A DNA stretch of 64,000 nt. Origin: CAVZVW01 sp963778845. Lineage in GTDB: Bacteria > Actinomycetota > Actinomycetes > Actinomycetales > Kineosporiaceae. The position numbers and the translations under genes were made by a program. Positions within the stretch are counted from its first letter, which is position 1; each line of letters starts with the position of its first letter. The DNA lies in assembly GCA_963778845.1 (NCBI GenBank), contig CAVZVW010000004.1, positions 186,001 to 250,000 of the forward strand, read 5' to 3'. Under the pieces are notes generated by a model. It had not been told where the DNA came from. It saw only the letters and a program-made list of their open reading frames with translations, and ran no database searches. Below are positions 36,282 through 46,837 of the stretch, in pieces.

Positions 36282-37634
36282 GTGGGAACAGCCAGGACGT
36301 TCGCGGCCGACGCCGCGACCGTGCTGCACGGCCGCGACTTCCGGCGCCTCTTCGTCACCCGCCTGACCTCGCAGGCCGGCGACGGCGCCTTCCAGGCGGG
36401 CCTGGCGAGCCTGCTGTTCTTCTCCCAGGAACGTGCGGCCACGGCACCCGCCGTGGCCGCCGCGCTGTCGGTCGCGGTCGTGCCGTACACGATCGTGGGC
36501 CCGTTCGCCGGCGTGCTGCTGGACCGTTGGCGCCGCCGCAACGTCCTTGTCGTCGTGAATGCGGTGCGCGGCGTGGTCGTCCTCGCGATCGCGGCCCTCG
36601 TCGCACGCGGCGCCACCGGAGCCTGGCTGTACGTCGCCGTGCTGGCCTGCCTGTCCCTCAACCGCTTCTTCCTCTCCGGGCTCGGCGCCGGGCTCCCGCA
36701 CGTCGTCCCCGCACACGAGCTCGTCATGGCGAACGCCGTGGCACCGACGTCCGGCACGATCGCCGCCATCGCCGGCGGCGGGCTGGGCTACGTCGTCCGC
36801 GAGCGGCTGGGAGCCGCCGACGGGACGGACGCGGTGATCCTGGTCTGCGCAGCGAGCTTCTTCTTCGCTGCCTGCCTGCTCGCCCGGCGGATGCACCGCG
36901 ACCTGTTGGGACCCGTCGTGACCGAGGAGGACGGCGACGGCGCGGCTGCGGTGACGACGCAGCCGTGGCGGGACGCCGCGGCGGCGGCGGGCGGCGTCGT
37001 ACGAGGGCTCGTCGAGGGACTGGCACACCTACGCAGTCGACGGCGCGCCTTCACAGCCCTGGCCGCCATCGGCGCGCACCGCTTCGCCTACGGTGTCACC
37101 ACTGTCGCCACCGTCCTCCTGTGTCGCAACACCTTCAACGCGCCGTCGGACGTGGACGGCGGGGTGAGGCTGCTCGCATCGGTGTTCGCCGCGAGCGGGG
37201 CCGGCTTCGCGGTGGCGGCGGTGATCACCCCGCTCGTCACCCAACGGCTGACCAAGACCGGCTGGATCGTCACGTGCTACGGCATGGCCGCAGTCCTCGA
37301 GGCCGGCCTGCTCGTCACGCTCACCGTGCCCTCGGCCCTCGTGGCGGCGTTCGGGCTCGGTGTCGCCGCTCAGGGGTCCAAGATCTGCGTCGACGCGATC
37401 GTGCAGGCCGATATCCACGACGCCTTCCTCGGCCGCGTCATGAGCCTGTACGACATGGTGTTCAACCTGGCCTTCGCCCTGGCGGCCGGGCTCTGCGCCG
37501 CGGTCCTGCCCAGCAGCGGTTACGTGCCGTGGCTGTACGCCATGGTGGCGCTGATCTACGCCGCGACCGCCGTGGCCTACGCCCGTGCCCAGCGCAGGGA
37601 CGGTCTGCTCACGGGCGCGCTGACCACCACCTGA
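36282..37634 (+). CDS. MFS transporter
   Basis: This 450-residue, twelve-helix protein has the MFS pattern (FRRLFVTRLTSQAGDGAFQAG, GPFAGVLLDRWRRRNVLV) typical of MFS_3/enterobactin-exporter-like proteins. A long central cytosolic loop (TEEDGDGAAAVTTQPWRDAAA) separates the halves. The substrate is unknown. The GTG start at 36282 follows GCTTGGCCGGTGG. Its 3' end overlaps the convergent pcnA by 26 bases. Confidence 0.87.
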   Translation: MGTARTFAADAATVLHGRDFRRLFVTRLTSQAGDGAFQAGLASLLFFSQERAATAPAVAAALSVAVVPYTIVGPFAGVLLDRWRRRNVLVVVNAVRGVVVLAIAALVARGATGAWLYVAVLACLSLNRFFLSGLGAGLPHVVPAHELVMANAVAPTSGTIAAIAGGGLGYVVRERLGAADGTDAVILVCAASFFFAACLLARRMHRDLLGPVVTEEDGDGAAAVTTQPWRDAAAAAGGVVRGLVEGLAHLRSRRRAFTALAAIGAHRFAYGVTTVATVLLCRNTFNAPSDVDGGVRLLASVFAASGAGFAVAAVITPLVTQRLTKTGWIVTCYGMAAVLEAGLLVTLTVPSALVAAFGLGVAAQGSKICVDAIVQADIHDAFLGRVMSLYDMVFNLAFALAAGLCAAVLPSSGYVPWLYAMVALIYAATAVAYARAQRRDGLLTGALTTT

Positions 37635-39098
37635 GCAGCTCCTCGCGCGCCACTGCCGGGTCCAGGGGTCCACGCTCGAGGCGCAGCTCGCGCAGGTACT
37701 GCCAGGCCTGGCCCACCTCGCGTCCCGGCGGGATGCCCAGGACCTCCATGATCGCGTTCCCGTCGAGGTCCGGCCGGACGGCGTCCAGCTCCTCCTGCTC
37801 GCGCAGCCGGGCGATCCGGGCCTCGAGCTCGTCGTAGGCCAACGACAGCCGGGTGGCCTTGCGCCGGTTCCGCGTGGTGCAGTCCGAGCGGGTGAGCCGG
37901 TGCAGGCGGTCCAGCAGCGGCCCGGCGTCCACGGCGTAGCGGCGGACCGCGGAGTCGGTCCACTCGCCCTCGCCGTACCCGTGGAAGCGCAGGTGCAGCT
38001 CCACCAGCCGCGCGACCGCCTGGGTGGTCTCCTTGTCGAACCGCAGCACCTTCAGCCGCCGAGCGGCGATCTTGGCCCCCACGACCTCATGGTGGTGGAA
38101 GCTCACCCCACCGCCCGGTTCGAAGCGCCGGGTCGCCGGCTTGCCCACGTCGTGCAGCAGAGCCGCGAGGCGCAGCACGAGGTCCGGCCCGGGCACGGGG
38201 CCGCCACCGGGAGGGTCCTCCAGGGCGATCGCCTGGTCGAGGACCACGAGGGAGTGCTCGTAGACGTCCTTGTGCCGGTGGTGCTCGTCGATCTCCAGCT
38301 GCAGCGCGGGCAGCTCCGGCAGCATCCGGTCGGCCAGGCCCGTGTCGACGAGCACCGCCAACCCGGCCCGCGGGTCGGCTGCCAGCAGCAGCTTCTCCAG
38401 CTCGACCCTCACCCGTTCCACCGAGACGATCTCCAGCCGCGCCGCCATGGCGGTCATCGCCGCCGCGCACCTCGGGGGCGAGCGTGAAGCCGAGCTGAGC
38501 GACGAACCGTGCAGCGCGCATCATCCGCAGCGGGTCGTCGGTGAACGACTGCTCCGGGGTGCCCGGGGTCCGCAGGACACCGAGGACGAGGTCGGCCAGC
38601 CCCCCGCTGGGGTCGACGAACGTCATCGACGGCAGCTCGACGGCCATCGCGTTGACGGTGAAGTCCCGGCGGACCAGATCGCCGGCCAGGGTCTCGCCGA
38701 AGGCCACGTCCGGCTTGCGTGAAGCCGGGTCGTAGACGTCGCTGCGGTAGGTCGTGACCTCGACGACGACCTCGCCGCGCCGGGCGCCGATCGTGCCGAA
38801 CTCCTTGCCGACGTCCCAGTGCGAGTCTGCCCACCGGGACAGCACGACGCAGGGTCTGCTCGGGGCGGGCGTCGGTGGTGAAGTCGAGGTCCGGCGATGG
38901 GCGCCCCAGAACGAGGTCGCGCACCGGTCCGCCGACCAGGGCTAGCCGATGGCCCGCAGCCGCGAAGGTGGCCGCGAGGTCGAGGACGACGGGGTCCATC
39001 GAGACCAGCCCGGCCGCCATCGCCCGCCGAGCCTCCGCCAGCCGGCCGTCCGGTGCGGACCGGTCAGCCGGCACGAGCGGGTCCTGGGCGTCGGGCAC
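37609..39098 (-). CDS. pcnA: CCA tRNA nucleotidyltransferase, two frameshifts
   Basis: Corrected, the product has 495 residues and would add or repair the tRNA 3' CCA. The polymerase head is seen in GGPVRDLVLGRPSPDLDFTTDA, continued after one inserted base near 38850 by WADSHWDVGKEFGTIGARRG and RRDFTVNAMAVELP. After a second inserted base near 38465 the frame continues MTAMAARLEIVSVERVRVE. The HD domain (LLHDVGKPATRRFE, FHHHEVVG) follows. Three overlapping open frames cover the gene. Position next to the nudix gene matches Rv3907c-Rv3908. Confidence 0.9.
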
Positions 39099-39201
39099 GG
39101 GCTACAAGGGTGCCAGATCCTCACCACTGCCCCGGACGTCCGGCGAGCGCCCGTGGCTGCGCCGTCGCGGCGAGGACGGCGCCGGTGAGGGACTCGTTAC
39201 A

Positions 39202-39690
39202 GTGACGGACGTGCCCCGCGCCCCCCGTCCCGGCTCCCGTCGGCCCGTGCCGACGGTCGAGGAGACGTCGGCAGGCGGCCTGGTCGTGGACCTCGACGGG
39301 CACCAGCCGCGGGCGGCGGTGATCGCCCGGCTGAACCGCGCGGGCAAGGTGGAGTGGTGCCTACCGAAGGGACACCTCGAGAACGGCGAGACCCCCGAGC
39401 AGGCCGCCGTCCGGGAGATCGCCGAGGAGACCGGCATCCAGGGCCGGGTCATGGGCTCCCTCGGCACGATCGACTACTGGTTCTCCGTGGACGGGCGACG
39501 GGTCCACAAGCTCGTGCACCACTACCTGCTCGTGGCGACGGGCGGGCGGCTCAGCGTGGACGGCGACCCCGACCAGGAGGCGATCGACGTGGCATGGGTG
39601 CCCCTGGACGAGCTGGGCACCCTGCTTGCATTCCCCAATGAGCGGCGAATCGCCCGGGAGGCTTCGGCGCGGCTCGCGGACACCGGGTGA
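39202..39690 (+). CDS. NUDIX hydrolase
   Basis: This 162-residue hydrolase has a perfect Nudix box (GHLENGETPEQAAVREIAEETG). It would cleave nucleoside diphosphate-linked substrates; the M. tuberculosis neighbour in this position is MutT4 (Rv3908), which suggests a role in nucleotide pool cleaning. The GTG at 39202 is preferred, although the frame is open upstream inside the divergent pcnA. Its TGA overlaps the GTG of the DUF6049-MurJ gene. Confidence 0.92.
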   Translation: MTDVPRAPRPGSRRPVPTVEETSAGGLVVDLDGHQPRAAVIARLNRAGKVEWCLPKGHLENGETPEQAAVREIAEETGIQGRVMGSLGTIDYWFSVDGRRVHKLVHHYLLVATGGRLSVDGDPDQEAIDVAWVPLDELGTLLAFPNERRIAREASARLADTG

Positions 39691-42600
39691 CGCCCGGGCC
39701 GGGGGGCGCGGCTCCCGGCCAGGCAGGGGGCCGTGCAGGGGGGCGTCGTCGGCGGCACGAGGTGCGGCGGCTCTCCGGCGCGCGGACGGCCGCCGTCACG
39801 CTCGCCGCGATTGCGGGGCTGCTCCCGATCACTGGAACAGGGGGGGTCTCCGCCGCCGCAGACACCGTGGTTCTCCCGGTGAGGATCGCCCTGGACGGCG
39901 TCTCGCCGAGCGCCCTGACCCCGGGTACCACCTTGGTGATCACAGGCTCGGTGACCAACACGGGCACCCGGACCCTGGACGCCGTCCGGCTCCGGCTACG
40001 CACCGCCACCGGCGCGTTGGAGACGAGGGCGCAGCTGAGCCGCTGGGCACAGGCCACCCCGGCCGATGACGCCGGCACGCGGGTGGACGCGGCCACCGGT
40101 CTGATCGGCACGAAGGCCCCGTCGCAGCAGAGCGCGTCGGTGCCTGCAGGGCAGACGCGGACGTTCCGCCTGTCCGTGGCCGCGGCGGACCTGGGCCTGG
40201 AGACCAGTGGCCTCTCCCCGGTCGGGCTGGCCGTCGAGGCCGTCGCCCGGCGCAACGGCTTGCTGGACCGCGTCGGTCTGGTGCGCACGTTCACCGTGTG
40301 GAGCCCGGCGGTCGACTACCGCCCCACCGCGGTCAGCGTCCTTGTGCCCGTCACCAGCTCCGTGGCTCGCCTCGACGCAGGCGCACCCGACGCCGCGCTC
40401 GCGGACGAGATGGTCAGCGGGGGGCGCCTCGACGCGGTGCTGCAGGCCACGGCCGACACCCGGGTCGCCTGGGCGCTCGACCCGGCGGTCGAGTCGGCCG
40501 CACACACCGCGGTCAGCGGCACCGAGCCGGCCGGGGTCGCCGATGCCGCCACCGCGTGGCTGGGCCGCCTGGCGGTGGGGCGTGCCGGCCGTGATGTCGC
40601 CTCCCTGCCCTGGGGGGACCCCGACGTGGCCGCCCTGGCTCGCGGGCACGCCGTGCGGCTGTTGGCCGAGGCCGACCAGCGCTCGGCGGCGCTGAGCCGC
40701 TCCTCCGCGTCGATGGCGCAGGTCCACCTGGCCTGGCCGGCGGGAGGGCAGGCCGACAGCACCACGCTGCAGCTGCTCACCGGCCCGGTGCGCCGTTTCG
40801 TCGTGCTCAACAGCCTCGCGATGCCCGCCACCGTCGGCTACACGCCGACCGGCCTGACCGTGGTCCCCGGAACGGGCGGCCGTCTGCGCGGACTGCTCTA
40901 CGACCAGGCGGCATCGGACACCCTCACCTGCGCGGGAGGGGCGAACCCGGTGCTGTGCCGCCAGCGGCTGCTCGCGGACACCGCGGCCATCACCGCCGAA
41001 CGCCCCAGCGACGCTCGGCACGTGCTGCTCGTGACGCCCCGCGCCTGGTCACCCTCGCCCGAGGACGTGCGCACAACCCTCACGGCGCTCAGCGGCGTCC
41101 CGTGGGTCCAGCTCCGGCCTCTGTCGACGCTGGTCTCCGCGGAGCCGCCGGCTGTGCGGCGAACGGTTGCGGCCTACCCGCGCACCGCGGTCGCCGCCGA
41201 GCTCAACCTGTCGCACGTGGTGCAGGTGGCTGCCGACGAGCTCAGCCTCAGCCGCCTCACCCGCATCCTCGACGACCCCGGCCCCGTGGTGGACCCGGCC
41301 CGAACCCGCGCCCTCTCGATCGTGGGCGTGACCTGGCGGGGCCACACGCGGGCCGAGCTGGCGAGTGCGCGCCAGGCGCTCGACGTCGCTGTCGAGGCGG
41401 TCGGCTCCGGCGTCCGTGTCGTGCCTCCGCCACCGATCCTGCTGCTGTCAACCTCGGGTCCGCTCCCCATCACCCTCGCCAACGCCCTGCCATACCCCGT
41501 GCACGTCAAGCTGCGTCTGGTGCCGCGCACGGGCCAGCTGACCGTCCACACGGAGGTGGACGTCGAGGTGCCTGCCCTGAAGACCACCACGACGAAGGTG
41601 CCAAGCAGGGCGGTGGCGAACGGCAACGTCGAGGTGGAGGCACAGCTCCTCACCCCCCAGGGCGTGCCGGTCGGCGACCCCGTGACGTTCCAGGTACGGG
41701 TGCGCCGAGACTGGGAGTTCCGGGGGTTGTCCGTCCTCGCGGCAGTGCTGCTGGTCCTCCTGCTCGTCGGGCTCGTCCGCGGCGCCCGGCGGCGGCGTAC
41801 GCGGGTGCCGCCAGAGCTCGTGCCGGACGTCGACGACCTCGCCATCGCCGAGGAGCAGCGACCTCGGCAACGGCGGACGGCGCCGGCACCGATGCTCTCG
41901 ACCGTCCCCCCGACCGCATCGGCCTGGTTCGGCCCCGACGGTTTCGGCGCCGCCTGGTTCGGCTCCTCCGACGCCGACGGTGGACGCAGGAACACTCCCG
42001 CGCGGCACGTACGGGGCCAGACGACGACCGCGCTCCTTCGCCCGAGCCCACCCGACGACGCGGGCCTGGCCGACGGGCTCACCCCCGGGGGCCAGCCACT
42101 GGACGGGCTGTCCCCCGACGAGATCGCTCCCGACGAGCTCACTCTCGGCAGACCGGACCCCCGAGGGCCGGACCCCGACCGACTCCCGCCTGACGGCGAG
42201 GGCACGGGCAGTGTCATGCGCAGCAGCGCCGTCATGGCCGCCGGGACACTTGTCTCGCGCATCCTCGGCTTCGTCCGGGCCTGGATGCTGGGCTGGGCGA
42301 TCGGTGCCTCCACGGTGTCCGCCGATGCCTTCTCGATCGCCAACAAGGTGCCCAACATCGTGTACATGCTGCTGGCGGGCGGCGTGCTCAACGCCGTCCT
42401 CGTCCCGCAGATCACCCGGGCCGACCGCGACCGCGACCGCGAGCGGGGCCGCGAGTACGTCGACCGCCTGGTCACGGTGTCGATCACCATGCTCGCCGCG
42501 CTGACCATCGTCGTCACGGCCAGCGCACCCCTGCTGGTCGCGCTGTACAACTCCTCCAGCGTGAGCAGCGAGCAGATCGCACTCGCCACGTCGTTCGCCT

Positions 42601-43838
42601 TCTGGTGCCTGCCGCAGGTGCTCTTCTACGGCCTGTACACGATCTGGGGACAGGTGCTCAACGCGCGAGGTGCCTTCGCCGCGTACACGTGGTCGCCGGT
42701 GCTGAACAACATCGTGGCGATCCTCGGTCTGGTGATCTTCGTGAAGGTCGCCGGTGCCTCGGACAAGCCCGCGGACTTCTGGACCCCCGGGCTCATCGCG
42801 CTGTTCGCAGGCTCGGCCACCCTGGGGGTCGCCTCGCAGGCGTTCATCCTCATCCCCGTCCTGCGCCATGTCGGGTTCCGATGGCGCCCCCGGTGGGGGT
42901 GGCGCGGCGTGGGTATGCGCGCGGCCAGCCGCGTGGCCGGCTGGACCTTCGCCGCCGTCGTGGTCACCCAGCTCGGGTTCGTGGTGACGTCGAAGGTCGT
43001 GACTCTCGCCGGGGACCTCACCCGCCAGCAGTTCGGGGGGGAGGCCTCGGGCGGGTCGTTCATCTACGACCTGGCGTTCCTGCTCTTCATGCTGCCGCAC
43101 TCGCTCGTGACCGTGTCCCTGGTCACGGCGCTGTTCACGCGCATGTCCGCCTCGGCGGCTCGGGGGGACGTCGACGCCGTGCGCGCCGACGTCTCCGTGG
43201 GCCTGCGGATCACTGGCGTGGCTACCGTGCTGGCAACCAGCGCCATGGTCAGCCTGGGCCCGTTCATCACCGCCGTGCTGTTCCACGGCTACCGCAGCGC
43301 GGCTCAACGAGGCATCACGGCGGCGGCCACCGCGATGATGCTCGGCCTCGTGCCGTTCAGCGCGCAGTACCTGTTCCAGCGCGCGTTCTACGCGTACGAG
43401 GACGCCCGGACCCCGTTCCTCATCCAGCTGCCGGCCGTCGCGGTCGGCGTCATCGGCAACGTGGTCGTGGCGACCATGGTGAGCCCGCAGTGGATGGTGG
43501 TCGGTGTCGGTCTGTCGATGACCCTCGGCAGCGTCGTCGGTGCCAGCCTGTCGGCGCTGGTGCTCCGACGGCGCATCGGTGGCCTCGACGGCGCCCGGGT
43601 CGTCGGTGTGCACGTCCGTCTCGTGCTCGCTGCGGCGAGCGCGGGACTGGCTGCCTGGGCCAGTGCGAGGGCGCTCTCCGGGATGCTCGGCACGGGGCTC
43701 GGCGCGGGCGTCGTCGTCCTCGTCGGGGGTGGGGTCGTCCTGGTGACGGGGTATGCCCTGCTGCTACGGGCACTGCGGGTGAGCGAGCTGGGTGATCTGC
43801 TCTCGCCCCTGCGCAGGCGGGCGAGCACCCGGGTGTGA
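39687..43838 (+). CDS. murJ: DUF6049 domain fused to lipid II flippase MurJ
   Basis: One reading frame of 1383 residues covers two proteins that are normally separate. Residues 1-705 form an exported DUF6049-type protein (signal or anchor about 28-58, beta-rich domains, membrane helix about 681-701, then ARRRRTR). Residues 706-843 are a Pro/Asp-rich linker. From about 844 (VMRSSAVMAAGTLVSRILGFVRAW) the MurJ flippase follows with fourteen helices (SADAFSIANKVPNIVYMLLAGG). MurJ moves lipid II across the membrane. The fusion may be real, or an indel in the linker may have joined two genes. An internal start at ATG 41891 or 42216 would give MurJ alone. Confidence 0.85.
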   Translation: MTPGPGGAAPGQAGGRAGGRRRRHEVRRLSGARTAAVTLAAIAGLLPITGTGGVSAAADTVVLPVRIALDGVSPSALTPGTTLVITGSVTNTGTRTLDAVRLRLRTATGALETRAQLSRWAQATPADDAGTRVDAATGLIGTKAPSQQSASVPAGQTRTFRLSVAAADLGLETSGLSPVGLAVEAVARRNGLLDRVGLVRTFTVWSPAVDYRPTAVSVLVPVTSSVARLDAGAPDAALADEMVSGGRLDAVLQATADTRVAWALDPAVESAAHTAVSGTEPAGVADAATAWLGRLAVGRAGRDVASLPWGDPDVAALARGHAVRLLAEADQRSAALSRSSASMAQVHLAWPAGGQADSTTLQLLTGPVRRFVVLNSLAMPATVGYTPTGLTVVPGTGGRLRGLLYDQAASDTLTCAGGANPVLCRQRLLADTAAITAERPSDARHVLLVTPRAWSPSPEDVRTTLTALSGVPWVQLRPLSTLVSAEPPAVRRTVAAYPRTAVAAELNLSHVVQVAADELSLSRLTRILDDPGPVVDPARTRALSIVGVTWRGHTRAELASARQALDVAVEAVGSGVRVVPPPPILLLSTSGPLPITLANALPYPVHVKLRLVPRTGQLTVHTEVDVEVPALKTTTTKVPSRAVANGNVEVEAQLLTPQGVPVGDPVTFQVRVRRDWEFRGLSVLAAVLLVLLLVGLVRGARRRRTRVPPELVPDVDDLAIAEEQRPRQRRTAPAPMLSTVPPTASAWFGPDGFGAAWFGSSDADGGRRNTPARHVRGQTTTALLRPSPPDDAGLADGLTPGGQPLDGLSPDEIAPDELTLGRPDPRGPDPDRLPPDGEGTGSVMRSSAVMAAGTLVSRILGFVRAWMLGWAIGASTVSADAFSIANKVPNIVYMLLAGGVLNAVLVPQITRADRDRDRERGREYVDRLVTVSITMLAALTIVVTASAPLLVALYNSSSVSSEQIALATSFAFWCLPQVLFYGLYTIWGQVLNARGAFAAYTWSPVLNNIVAILGLVIFVKVAGASDKPADFWTPGLIALFAGSATLGVASQAFILIPVLRHVGFRWRPRWGWRGVGMRAASRVAGWTFAAVVVTQLGFVVTSKVVTLAGDLTRQQFGGEASGGSFIYDLAFLLFMLPHSLVTVSLVTALFTRMSASAARGDVDAVRADVSVGLRITGVATVLATSAMVSLGPFITAVLFHGYRSAAQRGITAAATAMMLGLVPFSAQYLFQRAFYAYEDARTPFLIQLPAVAVGVIGNVVVATMVSPQWMVVGVGLSMTLGSVVGASLSALVLRRRIGGLDGARVVGVHVRLVLAAASAGLAAWASARALSGMLGTGLGAGVVVLVGGGVVLVTGYALLLRALRVSELGDLLSPLRRRASTRV

Positions 43839-43950
43839 CCGGCGCCGTGTCGGACGGTGCCGATCCGGTCGTCGGCTCACCCGACCGGGCGCGGGCCGAC
43901 CGGGTGACCGGTTGCTCAAGTGCCCGCTTCGACAGTCCGACACCAGAGCC

Positions 43951-44355
43951 ATGGCCCAGAGTTCGACAGGGCACGACGACGCCTCGATCGTGATCGGGTG
44001 GCTCGTGAGGGTCTCGCTGTGCCTGGTCGTCGTCGGGGTGGTCTGCTTCGACCTCCTCTCGGTCGTGACCGCTCGGATCACCGTCGAGGACGACGCCGAC
44101 GCTGCGGCCCGGGCTGCTGCTCAGACATGGCACGACACGCACGATCTGAATGTCAGCTACGCATCGGCTGTCATCGCGGCGACACAGGCGAACGGCGCGG
44201 ACACGGTGCCCGCAGCGGTCTTCCGGATAGCCGCCGACGGGTCGGTGAGTCTGTCCGTCGAGCGCACGGCGCCCACGGTCGTCGCCGTCCACATCCCCTT
44301 CCTGCGCGACTACACGGCCGTGGCCGCAGCCGGCCACGCAGCCCCGGACCTCTGA
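43951..44355 (+). CDS. Small membrane-anchored protein, TadE/G-like
   Basis: This 134-residue protein starts at ATG 43951. It has a short cytosolic stretch, one membrane helix (GWLVRVSLCLVVVGVVCFDLLSVV), and an outside domain. That domain contains ADAAARAAAQTWHDTHDL and a VSLSVERTAPTVVAVHIPFLRDYTAVAAAGHA tail, which recalls TadE/TadG pilus-type pseudopilins. It sits between murJ and the pseudokinase, where M. tuberculosis has no gene. The role is unknown. Confidence 0.65.
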   Translation: MAQSSTGHDDASIVIGWLVRVSLCLVVVGVVCFDLLSVVTARITVEDDADAAARAAAQTWHDTHDLNVSYASAVIAATQANGADTVPAAVFRIAADGSVSLSVERTAPTVVAVHIPFLRDYTAVAAAGHAAPDL

Positions 44356-44510
44356 CCCACCCCGGGCCGGCAGGCGGGCTCCGCCTCCCGGCGCACGGCT
44401 CCACCTCCCGGCGACACCTCGCGGCGTCCCGCCCGCAGCGACGGCGTCCTAGCATGGGACGGCACGCGGCTCGAGGTCGCGGCATGCGTCAGCGGGAGGA
44501 GGCCCCACTC

Positions 44511-46837
44511 ATGGACAGCGTGGGCCACGGATCCCTGCTGGCCGGACGCTACCGGCTCGAGGAGCGACAGCCGGGAACCGACGCGACGCTGTGGCTAGGG
44601 GTGGACGAGACGCTCGACCGACAGGTCCGCGTGCGCCTCATCCCGCCGGGTCATCCGTACGGGGCGGACGTCGTGGACGCCGCCCGGCGGGCCGTGCTCG
44701 TGGAGGACCCTCGCCTCGAGCGGGTCCTGGACGTGCAGGACACCGGCGAGCAGGCCTTCATCGTGACCGAGCGGCTCCTGGGTCGTGACCTCGCTGACCT
44801 GACCCGGGAGGGTCCGATCTCACCGGAGGCGGCGCGCCGCCTCGTCGGCGAGGCCGCGCAGGCTCTGGAGCGGGCGGGCGCCCGGGGCCTGCACCACCGA
44901 CGCCTCGGCGTTCGCGACCTCGTGGTGCTGCCCGACGGGTCGGTGAAGATCCTGGGCACCGCGATCGCGGCGGCCCTCGACGGCCTCGACCAGGAGGGGC
45001 TGGTGGACGCCGGCCGAGAGGACGCGGTCGGGCTCGTCCGCCTCCTGTACGCGGGGCTGACCGCCCGCTGGCCCGGCCGTGGGGACCAAGGGCTCCCCCC
45101 GGCCCCTGTGGAGGCGGGGCAGCCGGCCCCCCCGCGCATCTTCGCCCCCGCGGTCCCGAACGACCTGGACACCCTCTGCACGGTCACGCTCGGTCCCCGC
45201 CACGACGGCCCTGACAGCCCGGCCGAGCTGGCGCACCAGCTCGCCCCGTGGTCGGCCCGTGAGCCGGTGTACCCGGCCAGATCACTGTTCGAGCCTGCGC
45301 AGCAACAGGGGTCTCAGCCCGAGCACGAGCGCCAGCCGCAACCAGTGCTGGACCCTCGGCCGGAGCCCGTCTTCTTCGCACCGCCAGTGCCCGCCCCGGT
45401 GCCACCGCTCACCGCCCCCGTGCCCGTTGCGTCGGCCGCTCCCCCAGTCGCGCCGCAGGTCGCGCCGGTGGCCTTCGAGACTGCCTCGGCCCTGCCGACG
45501 ATCCTTCCGCGCGACCCCGAGCCGCACGCGGCCCCCCCTGTGCAGCAGTACCAACCAGTCCAGCCCAGCGCCCCCAGTGAGCCCAGCGCCCCAGTGAGCC
45601 CAGCGCCCCTAGTGAGCCCAGCGCCCCCAGTGAGCCCACCGCCCCCAGTGAGCCCATCGCCTCACGTGAGCCGACCGCCTCAGGCCAGCCGAGCCCCCTC
45701 CCACGCAGCGCTGTTCCATCGCGTCACGTTCAGTCGGACCCGTTCCCAACGGGTGCCGTCATCGCAGGCGCCGCCCTGGCGGGCGCCGCAACGCCGGACC
45801 CCTTCGCAGCGATGCCGGGTCACCAAGGCGCCGACCCGCTGGTCGGTACCGATCCCCCCTTCCCTGTGGCGCAGCCCCGCCGACCCGACAGGTCCAGCCC
45901 TGCTGTCGATCCCGGCCCCTTCGAGCGGGTCGGGCACTCCGAACCCGTGGAGCGAGCCAGCCCCAGAGCTGCACCCACACCTGGCGACGCCTGGCCACCT
46001 GTCGGCACCTCACCCGCAGGGGGGCAGCCGGGGCTGGCCACCGAGCTCATCGCGCGCTTCGGCTCCCCTGAGGAGGGGCGGCTGCTCCCAGGGCCGGCGA
46101 GCCGGTCGACCGAGGACGCCGAGCTCTGGGCACGAGCGTTTCCGCGTGCAGAGCCTGTGCCCCGTCTCCTCGAGCCCATCCGGCCTTTCGGGCCGACCGT
46201 CCCTCTGGAACGGCCGTCCAGGGACCAGAGCCGGGCCGTACTCCTCGTGGTCATCGGCGTCGTCGTCATCGGCCTGATCGTGGCCGTGTACACCTTGCGC
46301 GGCGTCATCGAGGGGTCGCCCAGTGCGAGCGGGCCGGCCGTGCACTCCTCGACTCCCTCAGGATCGGCCGGGACGTCTGCGACCCCGGGGTCTCACGCGT
46401 CGACCCCGGCGAGAAACGCCCCGCAGATCACGGGCGCCAGCGCCATCGACCCGCAGGGCAATGACGGGCAGGAGAACAACAACCTCGTTCCGAGGGCGAT
46501 CGACGGCGATCCCGCCACGAGCTGGCGCACGAGCACGTACGGCAGCGCGGCGTTCGGCGGGCTGAAGAAGGGGCTGGGCCTGGTGCTGGTGCTCGGCGAC
46601 GGCGCCACGCTGCGACAGGTCACCATCGACAGCCCCAGCGACGGCGCGCGTGTGGAGCTGCGCATCGCGGACGGCCCGGCCTACGACGGCTCCACGCTGG
46701 TGGCCTCAGGCCAGGTCGCGGCGGGCCACCTCGTACTGCGCCCGTCGAAGCCGGTCTCGACAGGCTTCCTGGTGCTCTGGTTCACGCGGCTGGCCTCGGA
46801 CGGGCGGGTCGTCGTCTCCGAGATCCACGTCTCGTGA
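44511..46837 (+). CDS. Membrane pseudokinase with discoidin-like outer domain, one frameshift
   Basis: Corrected length is 775 residues. The N-terminal ~260 residues are a protein kinase fold without catalytic residues (LLAGRYRLEERQPGTDATLWLG; LHHRRLGVRDLVVLPDG; VKILG where DFG would be). A long Pro-rich region with SEPSAP-type repeats follows, then a membrane helix (about 575-597) and an outer beta-rich domain (NNLVPRAIDGDPATSWRTSTYG) like discoidin/F5-8C. It corresponds to the C-terminal half of M. tuberculosis MviN, which recruits FhaA. A missing C at 45589-45592 shifts the frame. The ATG follows GGGAGGAGG. Confidence 0.85.
45567..45655. repeat. Coding 18-bp tandem repeat with C-tract indel
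   Basis: Five units of the form AGCGCCCCCAGTGAGCCC lie in a row. The second (45585-45601) is 17 bases because its C run has four instead of five Cs. In the correct frame the units encode SAPSEP hexapeptides. The missing base switches the frame to VSPAP repeats and separates the pseudokinase from its membrane helix. Confidence 0.9.
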
